DNA of 64,000 bases from Paralvinella palmiformis (Eukaryota; Annelida; Polychaeta; Terebellida; Alvinellidae): contig JAODUP010000467.1 of assembly GCA_025642065.1 (NCBI GenBank), positions 209,501 to 273,500 of the forward strand. Reading direction: 5' to 3'. A model generated the notes under the pieces. It searched no databases. It saw only the letters and a program-made list of their open reading frames with translations, and was not told the DNA's origin. This document shows, in pieces, positions 40,516 through 50,908 of this stretch (within the stretch, counting starts at the first letter, position 1; the number at the start of each line of letters is the position of its first letter). The translations under genes and the position numbers were made by a program.

Positions 40516-42069
40516 TAGTCTCGAATGTATTAAGATTTAAGATAGCAGTATTGATGCATAAATACTTACAATATTTACGTATTAGATTTTTACAAATGCG
40601 TCAAAATGTATTCTATATTACAAAATTAAACTTTATTATATATAAACATCCAAGGATGACTCCTATATGGACGCGATGTAAATAGACCGCAGAATGGCCC
40701 TAATTGTTAACAAAACTACGTTCCGTTATCTGCTATCAAATGCCAGCCGTTATTTAGGGATGTGGACTAGCGCATATCTAAATGTGTAAAGTGCTAATCA
40801 AAATCTAAATATAAACTGGGGTTAGGTATTTATTTTGATGCAGCGAAGTGTTGTACAAACAAACAGGACATACCAAAACAGTGAGTGAGTGAGTGAGTGA
40901 GTGGTGGTGAGTGAGTGAGTGAGTGAGTGAGTGAGTGAGTGAGTGAGTGAGTGAGTGAGTGAGTGAGTGAGTGAGTGAGTGAGTGAGTGGTGAGTGAGTG
41001 AGTGAGTGAGTGAGTGAGTGGTGGTGAGTGAGTGAGTGAGTGAGTGAGTGAGTGAGTGAGTGAGTGAGTGAGTGAGTGAGTGAGTGAGTGAGTGAGTGAG
41101 TGAGTGAGTGAGTGAGTGAGTGAGTGAGTGAGTGAGTGAGTGAGTGAGTGAGTGAGTGAGTGAGTGAGTGAGTGAGTGAGTGAGGATGGTAGAGTGAGTG
41201 AGTGAGTGAGTGAGTGAGTGAGTGAGTGAGTGAGTGAGTGAGTGAGTGAGTGAGTGAGTGAGTGAGTGAGTGAGTGAGTGAGTGAGTGAGTGAGTGAGTG
41301 AGTGAGATCTATCCCCCTAAGCTGTATTATGTCAAATACCTTAAACAGTGTTTTGTTTTGTAGCAAAGTACTAATGATGTTAATACAGATGACAGACGTG
41401 ACATGAATATAAATGATGAGGTAAAAGATTTACTAAGGGTCGTATTATCCCATGGCCGGGCCCCTGGGCTTTTGGGCGCTCCGAGCCCCTCTCTGGTTGT
41501 TCAATGTTTCATCCCACTACATCTGACACCCTGATCCTGATACGGTAGCCACTAAGCTTATATCCATTTTATGGGTCTCCAGAAGGATTCTACTCACAAT
41601 TGTTCTTTTAATTATTTAAATAAGCATTAAAATAATCTATATATGAATATCTATAGAGTATATTTATAAGTGTGTGCGTGCGTGCGTGTGTGTGTGTGTG
41701 TGTGTTTTAGCTGTGTATAATAAGGCACAGGCACAGAGAATCTCGAACCGTGGCGACTTTTCTTGCTGAGACATGTGTAATGTCTCACCAGTCCCTGTGT
41801 GTGTGTGTGTGCGCGCGCGCGTGCGTGTGTGCGTGCGTGCGTGCGTGCAATCTCTTTAACAATTGGACCCTATGGCGCTGGTACCTGTACTTCAACGAAA
41901 ACAAATCGACGGGCTCCTAGACCCTGTGGGGTTCCTTAGGCCTCAGCCTAGTCAACCTTATGGATAACACGGTCCTGGATTTACCAGGAAAACACAAAGA
42001 TCGACCCCGTTCTTGTTAATGACCGCGAAGAAGCACATTATGTGTTTACCTTGATTGTGTTTAACATAA

Positions 42070-42117
<48 letters not shown>

Positions 42118-42592
42118 TTTATAGAAAACGGCCTGACACCACTTTATTTAAGTACTAGTTCACATCGACAAATAACTGTTGATGTTCATTTCAGCAAGCA
42201 AAGTGTACTGAATGATTAACGTGATCCTGCTGTTTGACAACACGTATTCACTGTGTGGGCGTCAATATTCCAGGTATATTTTCCTAAAGCTTAGTTTTAT
42301 AATTGTTTAATATATAAAACAAGCAAATCTTGATATTTCTTTGCATCTAGGGAGCCGCAAATAGCAAACATATGCGAGTTCAGTCCAGTTAGAAGACTCC
42401 GACATTCCATCTCAATCCGATAGTATAGCTCCAGTATGATCCGTAATACTAAAAGTGACGCTAATAAATTATCATGGATAAATCACTGGGACATAACCAG
42501 AAAGTTTATTTTAAAAAAATGTTGCTGTCATTGTGGGAAAATATCAATCGAGTAATCCATATTTATAAATGTTTGCACGCAGTTTACTATAT

Positions 42593-42639
<47 letters not shown>

Positions 42640-43525
42640 TATTCCACCTGTTACCTAAAACGTAAATCACTTCCTATCTAATCGTGTGGCCCAAAATATA
42701 AAGTTCATATTTGTGTAGTATACTGCCTATTATAGAAAATCCTCCAATAGAATTGTTTACTTCTGTTTTGATTTACCGCCGGTTTTATAATTCATCGTAA
42801 ATAAATGGCACACGCGCCGCAATATCTTCGTTGGGTGGCAACCAAATGTGGACGAAGATTAATTCCATTTCATCGTCTTTTTCCAAATCGGCGCAAACCG
42901 CCAGATGGCGTTATCGTTTTAAAAAGACCAGCCACGCCTGTTTACATTATAATATAGGCGTACAACTGCAAATCAAAGTATCACAGATTTAGGTTGTCTA
43001 GCCGCATTCGGTTTGGAATATTAATTGTTCATAACATACTAGAAGGGCACTTCATTTTCTCAGAAAGGAAAGAATATATACATGAAAAGGTGATTATAAG
43101 TAATTAGTTGTTTAGAGTTAGAGAACCTGTCCCAATGACTAGTTTGATTAGTAACAACCAAGAAGTAGACATCAAGCGCCAACAGAACAGGAAAAGGGAA
43201 AAAGACACGAAAAACAACTGAAAATTAATATTTATTAACGAGAGCATGTGTTTAATAATCCTTTAAATAAATGATAATGCTGAAAATATGTTACATAACT
43301 CACCTTTTATTAAACCTTTCTTCTTCTTTTCCTCCCATTCCTGTAATCTCTTATTGAAATCATCCGTTATACCTATTGCAACAGAATATCATGTTTGGTT
43401 ATATAGGCGCTCAGGCGTGCGAGGACACGCATACACAAGCAGACAGAGATAATGAGAGGCCGGTTGATTGAGAGATAGATAGATAGATAGATGAGATAGA
43501 TAGATAGATAGTGAAAATTGAGTAG

Positions 43526-43581
<56 letters not shown>

Positions 43582-43785
43582 ATAAACTATAAATAATTTA
43601 GAAACAAAACAATTAAATTAGTTTTTAAATCTAAAACGTAGATCACATAAATTATATAACCTAACAAACGCAGACCTTATTAATAATCCAACGAATAAAT
43701 TAAATCCCCTACCGCCCCTCCCAAAACAACTACCGACTATTCGTAACATATTTACGCCATTAGGTGAAAATACTGACATTATCCT

Positions 43786-43834
<49 letters not shown>

Positions 43835-46047
43835 TTACGGTATCATATCTAGTCAGATATTAATGTGAAGTGAAGAGTCTGCTCGAAGCTGAACTTACCC
43901 ATCATCGACGCGACATCTGTCGGTGAATTACCGAGTACGACATGAGCTAGACTTTTCCGTTTATATTTCACGCCAGGTGACGTGGTACCCGGTCCAACAG
44001 TCCTATGCCTCAGTCTAAGCTGTGACGATGACGACGACGATGACGAGGCCCCACTTCCCTTGATCCGCTGCTTCTTCGTCCGATCTCTACTCTGTCTGGT
44101 TTCCGTCTCGGATCCGTCTCCGATGTGAAACTTGGCTTCGATGCACGGATCATCCGGGGAGATCTCACCGTCGGACAGAGCGTGCACGATGAGCTGTTTG
44201 TTCTTCTTCAGGCTGTCCTTCCTGGTGTGGATGATGTCCTTGACCCGCACCCAGGCGGCCTTCGCCTTCTTGGCGGCATCGCTGCTGGTGATCTTCTTCC
44301 CGGATCGACATTCCAGGTCGATTTCGGCGCCGGACTTCATCAGCTTCACGCTACTGGATCGCACCATTCTGGCGCTGCCCTCCGGAATCGAGATGTAATC
44401 CTTGTCGCCGTCGTGAATCGACAGCGTCGGACTGGATCGGCGACGTTCCAGATGACCGCCGAGTTGCAGATATCGTATTCGCTCCAGCGATATCTCCGAC
44501 GTGTTACTGATCGAACGCTCTTCGAACGTAAACGGTCGGGCACCGACGCTACTGCCGCTGCTGATCGAATCGGCGCTGAACGACCTTTTCAAGTTTGGCG
44601 GGGCGCACAGTTCGGCATCGAGTTCGGCTCCTTCCATGCAGGCGTGAAGCTCGGTCGGTTCACTATGCACGGAATTGGGAGTTGGCGGGTTATCTTCCAG
44701 AACGCTTTCCGGTTTGGGCAGGTTTTCTAAGTCGGGCGGACGTCGTTTGTCGAGGGTCGGCTTCGTGTTGGCCTTCACCAGTTGTTCGGCGCTGACGGCG
44801 TCCGTTTTGGCGACGTGCTCCGGTTTGCCGGAAAACACCTTCTTCACTCGCTCCCATTTCTGCTGCAGCTTGCGGGACTTCTTCTGAAAGTCGGCGCGGG
44901 ACATGAAATACTCTCGAGCATTCGACGAGGAAGCCTTTTCCGTCGATGTGATGTGGTCCGCGTCCGTGTCGATGTTAAATTCCATGTCGACCAGTTCCAA
45001 GGAACCGTCCGACTGGCTTCTGGATAGCTTTGCGCCTTTTTCTGACAACATGGGACGATGGAATTCATCGATGCCATCGCTGGGAAGCCGGTTCTGTCTT
45101 GGTCTTGTGCTAGGCGTGATGTCTAAGTTCACCTTATTCGCGGCGGAATCGAAGAAATTCATCATACGTTGGTTTTGTTTGAAGCGAGAACGGCTACGGT
45201 TAAAGTCTCTTGTCATGAGCATGTCGTTCTGAAGCTGCAGCAGGTACCGCGTGTTTTCTAGGAAGTTACACTTCTTGCGCAGTTGTTGGTTCTGTTGCCG
45301 TAATAATGCTAGCCCTTGCAACACCTTTATCAACTGGCCTAAGTGCTCGGCAAAGATCGTGTCACCATTTGGACTGACGGGTGGAGCTGGCATTACCTCC
45401 AGCTCTGCTTCTTTCTTCACGCTGAGGTCCATTAGACTTGGCGTGAGAAATTTCTCGCGAAAGATCTTTTCCACTTTTTCGAATCTTGTCATAACATCTG
45501 CACTAGAAGGCGGGTCAGATACTCCGGTTGTATCTTCCAAAAGGTCGCCTTCCAAGTCATCTTCTTCTTTGACCTTGCCTTCTTCTGGTTGTTCATCCCC
45601 TGTACCGCTGTCCGGCTCCCTGTCCCCTGGTAATACGATAACGGCATCTTCATCCAACTGCGATTCTGCATCCTCATCGATGAAACGTATTTCCTCATCC
45701 TCACCTGACACAACCTGGGCCCTGGAATCGTTCTCAGCCTTTGCTACTAACGCATTCCCACTCTCAGATTCAGACTGTGGGCCATCTTGTACTGACGACT
45801 GCACCTTTTCACTACTACACGTAGCCGCATCGGGCTTCTCGCCTTCCATCGTGTGCTTCGTTGAGCCGCTACAAGTCTTATCATCACTCAAAACCTCCCC
45901 ATCTTTGAGTTCTGACGGTGATGGCGGGAAATCGAGATAAAATAGTACAATCTGTTCGTCATAGTCGTTCTGAAAGCTCACAATCTGACTGTATTCATCG
46001 TACGGTAAATAGTTGGCCATATTCAGCTTTATGTTGTATCCATCGTC
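33279..46047 (-). CDS. Multi-exon gene for a large coiled-coil, Ser/Arg-rich protein (11 coding exons, ~1,979 aa); family not recognised
   Basis: Model read from the minus strand: exons 46047-43899, 43372-43304, 39914-39804, 39482-38936, 38603-38480, 37953-37851, 37666-37512, 36982-36815, 36518-36309, 36044-35876 and 35440-33279. All junctions are GT/AG, and from the ATG at 46020 the coding length is 5,940 nt, divisible by three. Protein layout: acidic N-terminus (residues ~90-165), short leucine/glutamine coiled coil (~224-268), Ser-rich linkers, Ser run (~659-666), repeated F..K...EWE modules (377-394 and exons 3-5), Arg/Lys/Glu helix in exon 5, coiled coils in exons 7-10 (~991-1200), then a long disordered Ser/Arg-rich C-terminus. 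No signal peptide, membrane segment or catalytic motif was seen. The composition suggests a cytoskeletal or scaffold protein, but this is inference only. Weak points are the exon 5 acceptor, the exon 6 donor and whether the stop at 33279 is real. Confidence 0.8.
35723..35782 (+). mobile_element. 5'-truncated 60-bp SINE (family A) in intron 11 of the gene
   Basis: Only the last 60 bp of the SINE remain (GTGCACACACAGAAGTGGCCGT, then ATCATC tail). Flanked by perfect TTATTACTAATA (35711-35722 and 35783-35794). Antisense to the host gene. Confidence 0.85.
35876..36044 (-). CDS. Exon 11: linker exon
   Basis: Acceptor CCTTTACAG/GCG and donor GAAGAAG/GTAGTG, phase 0 in and phase 1 out. Encodes a short charged helix, a Ser/Pro linker and DLPLDWLNKIRKQLEE. 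The 435-bp intron after it contains a 60-bp 5'-truncated SINE with a perfect target-site duplication. Confidence 0.8.
36309..36518 (-). CDS. Exon 10: 70-codon coiled coil
   Basis: Acceptor TTACTGTAG/CTG sits immediately beside an (AT)n tract, and the donor is GAAAT/GTAAGC; phase 0-0. Encodes Leu/Gln/Glu/Arg heptads (LERLLLTERVNKKLLEASL) followed by a basic stretch with several Lys/Arg-Gln pairs. Symmetric phase 0 exons 9 and 10 form a skippable unit. Confidence 0.8.
36815..36982 (-). CDS. Exon 9: coiled coil plus short conserved-looking Cys-containing segment
   Basis: Acceptor ATCACAACAG/AAG and donor GATCAG/GTAACC, phase 0 at both ends (56 codons). The first half is helical (ENVKAQFLAQLQALQERVD). 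The second half has two Cys (LVCGS and ALCGLINQ). The frame is open throughout and continues only into intronic, non-coding-looking sequence. Confidence 0.8.
37134..37520. repeat. ~41-bp tandem repeat spanning the exon 8 donor
   Basis: About nine diverged copies of a unit like GTATGTTATACATATCAG followed by CAGCTCCCTACCTCTAAAGT, filling most of the 529-bp intron 8. The last copy runs over the exon 8/intron 8 boundary, so several copies carry the AGAG/GTAGG donor on the minus strand. Confidence 0.8.
37512..37666 (-). CDS. Exon 8: coiled-coil segment
   Basis: Acceptor CATCTAG/TG and donor TTAGAG/GTAGGAA, phase 1 in and phase 0 out. Encodes 51 full codons of an amphipathic helix rich in Gln, Leu, Val and Lys (ALREVRTQVDVLIQAQS). 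The donor region is the parent, or a copy, of the roughly 41-bp tandem repeat that fills most of the following intron. Confidence 0.8.
37851..37953 (-). CDS. Exon 7: coiled-coil segment
   Basis: Acceptor TTGCTACAG/CAG; NAGNAG-type, since a second AG three bases later would drop one Gln. Encodes a Gln/Asp/Glu/Lys heptad-like helix (DKDEQIKDLQYDVQQLTERI). The donor AAATTA/GTAAGA leaves phase 1, completing ATG (Met) with exon 8. Intron 6, upstream, holds the (GTGA)n array at 38.03 kb. Confidence 0.75.
38030..38152. repeat. (GTGA)n array in intron 6
   Basis: Pure, about 30 copies; reads (TCAC)n in the sense strand of the gene. Confidence 0.95.
38480..38603 (-). CDS. Exon 6: Ser/Tyr-rich segment with two possible donors
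   Basis: Strong acceptor (TTTGTCAATGTGTTTCAG/A). The preferred donor ACGACG/GTAAAC gives phase 0 and joins exon 7 in frame. The open frame continues to about 38364, where a second donor (CCGAG/GTGATC) leaves phase 2, which does not fit exon 7 directly. The longer form therefore needs an extra exon or would shift the frame. The extension looks coding (Ser/Thr/Pro-rich), so alternative splicing is a real possibility. Confidence 0.6.
38812..38875. repeat. (GAT)n/(GGT) microsatellite in intron 5
   Basis: Imperfect GATGATGGTGAT repeat upstream of the exon 5 donor side. Confidence 0.9.
38936..39482 (-). CDS. Exon 5: W module followed by Arg/Glu/Lys-rich helix
   Basis: Open frame of about 182 codons. 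It contains ESFSKTVQEWERVKERRA (W module) and then a highly charged RERDRSRHKFEKEIQKIERKEWKIE-type helix and a Ser-Gly-Glu stretch. The donor GCAAG/GTATTC (phase 2) joins exon 6 in frame to give Arg. The 5' edge is less certain. An acceptor at CAGTCAAG/TCGTTG keeps the frame (Phe at the junction), but two other AGs lie just upstream: AACAG is out of phase with exon 4, and ATAAG would create a TAA at the junction. A missed micro-exon is possible. The coding identity is clear; the start is only provisional. Confidence 0.7.
39804..39914 (-). CDS. Exon 4: 37-codon W-module exon, phase 1-1
   Basis: The acceptor is TTATTATCAG/CAAAC and the donor CCTTT/GTAAGT. Starts and ends in phase 1, like exon 3. 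The second half reads FTEDFIKKMEEWEQMKGL, a clear paralogue of the exon 3 module; the first half is a Ser/Thr/Tyr linker. The flanking introns are 3.4 kb (upstream) and about 0.3 kb (downstream). Confidence 0.8.
40409..40515. repeat. (CA)n-(CT)n-(TA)n compound microsatellite in intron 3
   Basis: Three adjacent dinucleotide tracts within about 110 bp. Confidence 0.95.
40880..41308. repeat. (GTGA)n array in intron 3, ~430 bp
   Basis: About 107 copies with four short interruptions (GTGGTGA type and GGATGGTAGA). The longest tetranucleotide array in the window; (TCAC)n in the sense strand of the gene. Confidence 0.95.
41705..41794. repeat. GT-bracketed repeat, deleted copy
   Basis: Begins TTTTAGCTGTGTATAATAAG and ends TAATGTCTCACCAGTCC, with (GT)n on both sides. 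Identical to 58339-58472 apart from a missing 44 bp. Lies in intron 3 of the gene. Confidence 0.8.
42075..42115. repeat. (AT)n microsatellite in intron 3
   Basis: Pure AT; a (GA)n tract follows at 42594-42636. Confidence 0.9.
42594..42636. repeat. (GA)n microsatellite in intron 3
   Basis: Pure GA, about 43 bp. Confidence 0.9.
43304..43372 (-). CDS. Exon 3: 23-codon W-module exon, phase 1-1
   Basis: Too short for simple ORF calling. It is bounded by TTGCAATAG/GT and AAAAG/GTGAGT, and begins and ends in phase 1, matching exon 2 and exon 4 exactly. Encodes a basic helix with the motif DDFNKRLQEWEEKKKK, closely parallel to exons 4 and 5. A symmetric exon of this kind can be skipped or duplicated without breaking the frame. 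Confidence 0.8.
43470..43578. repeat. (GATA)n and (TA)n in intron 2
   Basis: Short GATA array followed by TA tract; another (TA)n at 43787-43832 sits just past the exon 2 donor. Confidence 0.9.
43899..46047 (-). CDS. Exon 2 (first coding exon): acidic N-terminus, coiled coil, Ser-rich region
   Basis: The acceptor follows a C-rich pyrimidine run (CCCATAG/GACGAT). Nine in-frame codons precede the ATG at 46020, which has A at -3 and G at +4, so translation probably starts there. Codes for residues 1-707 plus one base. Residues 100-165 are strongly acidic. Residues 180-195 form a charged helix (FEKVEKIFREKF). Residues 224-268 are a Leu/Gln coiled coil. DFQKK...KWERVKK at 377-394 is the first W module, and AKAAWVRVKD at 585-594 is a looser copy. 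A run of eight Ser (659-666) comes from a (GAC/GAT)n stretch on the plus strand. The donor ATGG/GTAAGT is strong and leaves phase 1. The exon is much richer in G+C than the flanking introns, as expected of real coding sequence. If upstream sequence is also coding, the nine extra codons would be part of it. Confidence 0.85.
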
Positions 46048-46904
46048 CTATGGGAGGGGGGGGGAGATAGAGTTAATAATAGGTGTAATAAAGGTTTACG
46101 GGTACTTGTCTACGTCCACGTTATTATATGAGGCATTGCTGATAAGAGATTGATACAGGCTGTCATAAACATTATGCTATGATAATTGGCTAACCTGTCA
46201 TTCACATACTTTTTATAGAGCTTATGGGAAAACAGAAAAATTGCAGATTAAAAAAAGTTGTTGTTCGAAAATAAAATGATAATAATCCTCCAATAACTAG
46301 TGAATCTTCACTTAACAACAACAACAAAAATAGTAATAAAATAATAATAATAGTATCCTCTTAAATGTCATAAGGGGCGATTATGGGAAGGGATTCTAAT
46401 TCACCTCATTTAGTACCGATGTGTTATTAGCTCCTACTCACTCGTCCATGACTCACTCGGTTTGTTGATGAGTTTGTTGCAGTTATTTTTCAATTGCATT
46501 CTTATTTCGCATTCGGAAAATAAATATTATCGTATAAACACTACTGCAAATATTCATACCAATCGATTATCGGCTTTATTCGTATTTAAAGAATATATTG
46601 ATGAGCCGAGTTACACTCATATACCCGTTCCTAAACTGACTTCCTTCAGTACGAAATAAAACTATTCATATCTGATGGGCAAAAAAGTCAAATGGTTCAA
46701 CCAAAGATTCCGCATTTATCTGCAGCAAGAGTTCGCTGCTTCAGTTTAAATACTTCATCATCAGAATCCCGCCTTCTCCTGAGGCGTACACTAACTGCCA
46801 AAAGTACAAGAATATCAGGTGGAACTTCATTCCATCTAATTTTCCTGCTTCACTCCAGGAAATGCCGTAATTGGCATACATCAGATGGTGCGTTAAGCCT
46901 TTTC

Positions 46905-46995
46905 TATTTGTTGTTGTTGCTGCTGCTGTTGTTATTGCTGTTGTTGTTGTTGTGGTGGTGGTGGTGGTGGTGGTTACTGCTGTTGTTGCTGCACA
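46905..46995. repeat. (GTT)n/(GGT)n trinucleotide array
   Basis: TTGTTGCTG, then GTGGTGGTGG; about 90 bp. Confidence 0.9.
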
Positions 46996-47233
46996 CCACA
47001 TTGAAACATCCAGTCATTAATTTGAGAGGGATAAATCCACTTCTTGGTTAAAATGTTCTCCACAGAACAGCAGCCACGTTTTAAGGTATTTGTTTTATGG
47101 GCTGTAGTAGCCATAGTAACCACATCGTAGGTCTAATGAAATATTGACATTAAACTTTTCACACCAGCATCGTATCTAAAGATTGGGCGAATAGAAGCGA
47201 CGCGTCACTCTAATGAATAGACTGGCGTTACCA

Positions 47234-47259
47234 ACACACACACACACACACACACACAG

Positions 47260-47295
<36 letters not shown>

Positions 47296-47296
47296 T
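47234..47296. repeat. (CA)n-(GA)n microsatellite
   Basis: CA tract followed by GA tract; a (CT)n plus G-run lies at 47541-47581. Confidence 0.9.
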
Positions 47297-47537
47297 AATT
47301 CCTGCCTGATTGATCAAGGTGAAGAAACTAGTATCCAGACCGGGAAGAACAAAGTATGTTTTGTCCCTCCACGACAGAGTGGTACACAACGAATACGTGG
47401 CCCATTATACACCTGTTTACTAGATGAGGTGTTATTACTATTAACAGTTTGTAGCATTCGGGAATACCACCGAAGCTAAAAGCCTCGTCCTACATACTTA
47501 TCTAGCCAACTATATTAATACCCCACCCCCTCCCTTC

Positions 47538-47574
<37 letters not shown>

Positions 47575-47994
47575 GGGGGGGGAATCTGTCAATATACCGT
47601 CGCCCCACACCCTCCTAGGGTGGTTTCGACTCCCTGGAGGACTAAAAGAAATATATCCAGGCAACGTATTCCCCGGTATATAATTTGATATCATTTATTG
47701 TTCTTGTTGTTGTTGATGTTGTTGGTGGGGAAATAAATATTCAGATATGTTTACGTATCTTCAATAATAAAAAAAACTAACTAAATGAAAATAAGACCAA
47801 ATGCACTGAGAGTTTGCCACCAAAAAAAAAACTAACGTAACTACTACCAACCAAGAAAACATATTATGGCCAAAGATAACAGACCAAAGATAATAGTCTG
47901 TAATTTATCTCTCTAAAAATAATCCAGTTCTCGAGATAAGTTAAACGGCCATTTTAGACGTAACTGATCAGGACAGACATTGGTGAGTCATTAC

Positions 47995-48076
47995 GTGGAA
48001 GATTAGATAGCTCATCATCATCATCATCATCATCATCGTCGTCGTCTTCTGTTTCTTCATCTTCCGCTTCTGGTCG
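47995..48076 (-). other. Low-confidence acidic candidate exon made from a (GAT)n repeat
   Basis: On the minus strand, TTAACAG/CGACCAGAAG is followed by an open acidic frame (EAEDEETE, Asp run, ELSNLP) and a possible donor CCAC/GTAATG. The phase does not fit exon 2 directly. The sequence is probably an imperfect (CAT)n microsatellite that happens to read as acidic protein. Confidence 0.15.
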
Positions 48077-48348
48077 CTGTTAATTCCTATTGTTAGCTGT
48101 TCCGTGTTTCTGGGCAGCTTCCGGAAGAGAACATATTGACCGAACACGGGCCACCGGTCAGCGGTGTGAAGCCTGTGTGAAGCCTTCGTCGTTGGCTTTG
48201 TAATGATAAAATAAGGAACATCGGGATCCCTAAACCGGTATTCAACCAAACAACGAACCTAGAAAGTTATCAGCTTCAATCATATTAAATGAAATGAACT
48301 GTTTTCATTTTAAGTCAACAAAACATTAAATAATGGTTTGTAACACCT

Positions 48349-48450
48349 GCCCCCCCCCCCCGTATTGTGTGAGTGTGTGCGTGTGTGTGTCTCTCTCTCT
48401 CACTGTGTGTGTGTGTGTCTGCGCGTTCGCGCACGTGTGCGTGTGTGATC
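48349..48450. repeat. C-run and GT/CT/GC mixed microsatellite
   Basis: C12-type run, then GTGTG, CTCTC and GCGCGTTCGCGC segments. Confidence 0.85.
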
Positions 48451-49049
48451 CATGAAGTATGGGCACATAATTCATAGTACTACGGGTATGTGGGGTGAGG
48501 TGCTTTTACTCGTTCTAAATATACTGAAATTAGAAAAAAGAAAATGTGACGTATCTATAAATTCCGTTTTGCGAAGCAGCGAACTTCTACGAATGTTATT
48601 CTCGTCTGGGAAAAGTACAAATTGAAATAATCAGTTGTAAACCGAAAGTAATCAGTGCAGTTAACTAAACGTGATCCAGATCTTAACTCGTTCAAGACGA
48701 GATCGGTTTCATTCAGTATGTCTGGAATTTTCAAAATCCGGTACAAAATGGCACGAACAACAGAACAGTGCACAGTTCGTACAGGGAATAAGATGCACCG
48801 AAATGGCGTTGATCGTTGGATACGATGACAATGGTGGGCTTATTTCGCGACAGACGATGCTCAATCGCTTTTGATCAGTCATAAATCTGATAGGATACAC
48901 ATTAAAAATATAAATAGGAAAAAATATGTATAATAAGGAAACGTTGGCTTTCTATTTGAATAACTTATTAAAAATTGTTTACACGCTTTTGTACATTACA
49001 GCAGGGATGAAGCAATAAGCATGTCAGCTAATTATCACTTAATACTAGC

Positions 49050-49294
49050 AGGAGAGTGAGTGAGTGAGTGAGTGAGCTTAGTGAGTGAGTGAGTGAGTGA
49101 GTGAGTGAGTGAGTGAGTTAGTGAGTGAGTGAGTGAGTGAGTGAGTGAGTGAGTGAGTGAGTGAGTGAGTGAGTGAGTGAGTGAGTGAGTGAGTGAGTGA
49201 GTGAGTGAGTGAGTGAGTGAGTGAGTGAGTGAGTGAGTGAGTGAGTGAGTGAGTGAGTGAGTGAGTGAGTGAGTGAGTGAGTGAGTGAGTGAGC
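49050..49294. repeat. (GTGA)n array in the putative first intron
   Basis: About 240 bp, with single CTTA and TTA interruptions near the start; GTGA on the plus strand again. Confidence 0.95.
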
Positions 49295-50908
49295 ATAGGT
49301 GCGTTAGTGAATCAATTAGCTATAGATGAATAAATGTATAATAGAAGTTTATTAAAAAGGTTTAATAAAATAATTGTACTGGATTTTATAAAGCCACTTA
49401 AATGATGAATGAATAATAGATATATTATATTTTTAAAAACACATTGTGTTTCGCGCGAGAACATCAAGACCAAATCTACACCATTAATTTCTCAACCAAT
49501 ACAGGTTCGCTAACCACGTACAATAAGGCTCTAGTTTATAATATAAATAAATTTTATTTCGGCAGATACCTAAACCAAATTATTATCACAATCCAAGATT
49601 GTTGCATGCCAAAGCTGAGTTAGCTTCATTTGTATCCAAAAGAGCTTGATTTTTTAACTTTCTGGAAGCGGACGGTTTAAGCCGAAGTACGTCCAGTCGC
49701 CGTACCGTGTTTTATTTCGTTTACATCACTTTCAACAAGTAGCCAGATGAAATGACAACTCCGCTATTGGATGGCAATGCACAATCCAGAGTTACTTAAC
49801 ACAACAGATGGATTCTGACTCGGAACTCGAAACACGGTATGCCGCTCGATACGGTCTGAAAACTGGCAGTTGACGAAATGTATATACACAAAGTATCAAC
49901 GTGTATCAATCGCCGAATGACGTGCAGACATGTTTAAAATACAACAGTTTTAACTAGAACAACTGTAAACCGTTAATTCTACTTGATTCGAGCTGCATTA
50001 TCCCTTCAACGACTAGTGGTCATTACTTTAATTTTGGCTTGTTTACAGTTATTGGGTACTGGGTGTTGCCATCCCTCTCCTATCGACTGATAAATATTAA
50101 ATATTTATGTTTCAAAATGAAAACAAATTAAAATTTTCAAGAAAACACCGATAAAAAAAATTGTTTACTAAAAAAAGTTTTTATTAATATTGGATGTGTC
50201 TTCTAGAGATATCGTCTACATCCGTTCCGGACCTTCGTGAACAACGTTCACGGACCTTGTTTAGTTCCGCATTGAGAATGTTGACTAGCCCGCAGCAGTA
50301 CTGGACCGAACACCAAATCCTGGATCAAACATAGACAACAGCCGCCAGATGGTTAGCATGGAGGATGATAAAATGCTCGGAACCTATTTTTGTATTATAG
50401 TCTGTACAACATTTATTAACCTGCTGTTCCATATCATGGTTTTGTGTGTGTGTGTGCGTGTGTGTGCGTATGCGTTTTAGGATACATATATAGTGTACAG
50501 GCCCAGAACATCAAGATCGCTAAACATCCTTTGAGACCTCTATATCCACAAATATAATATAGATAAAACTATAGAAACATCATCAATCTAAATATAAAAT
50601 GTTCTACACCTCCATATATCGAAACACGTATGCGTAGACCTATACACGTGACTTGGCTACTCATCAGCCTGTGGGGCCCAGCTAATTCGCTTGTCGTACG
50701 CGGCCAATATCTCACGCCCATTTCTACCTGAGCAGGAAGTACTACCGATATCAATCGTATACTGTGCCCAAAAAGCACGACTAGTTTCAGCTGACAAAAC
50801 ATCGATTTATTCTAATTTTACGATTATGAAATTGGACATTTATTCAATTGGACACTAAATAATCGGTTGTTACGTTCGTTCCTATTCTATGGAACCGTAT
50901 TCCTTCGC

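Noticed and set aside
40830..41366. 178-codon frame repeating Thr-His-Ser-Leu
   Set aside because: A (TCAC)n array is open in all three frames with the same repeating tetrapeptide; seen at every (GTGA)n locus.
44125..45940. Plus-strand frames of 200-229 codons opposite exon 2
   Set aside because: Shadows of the well-supported minus-strand exon; their composition follows antisense codons.
46692..47051. 119-codon plus-strand frame with Leu and Trp runs
   Set aside because: Built on the (GTT)n/(GGT)n array.
47968..48249. 93-codon minus-strand frame ending in a Met run
   Set aside because: The Met run is the (GAT)n microsatellite in another frame and the rest has no family resemblance.
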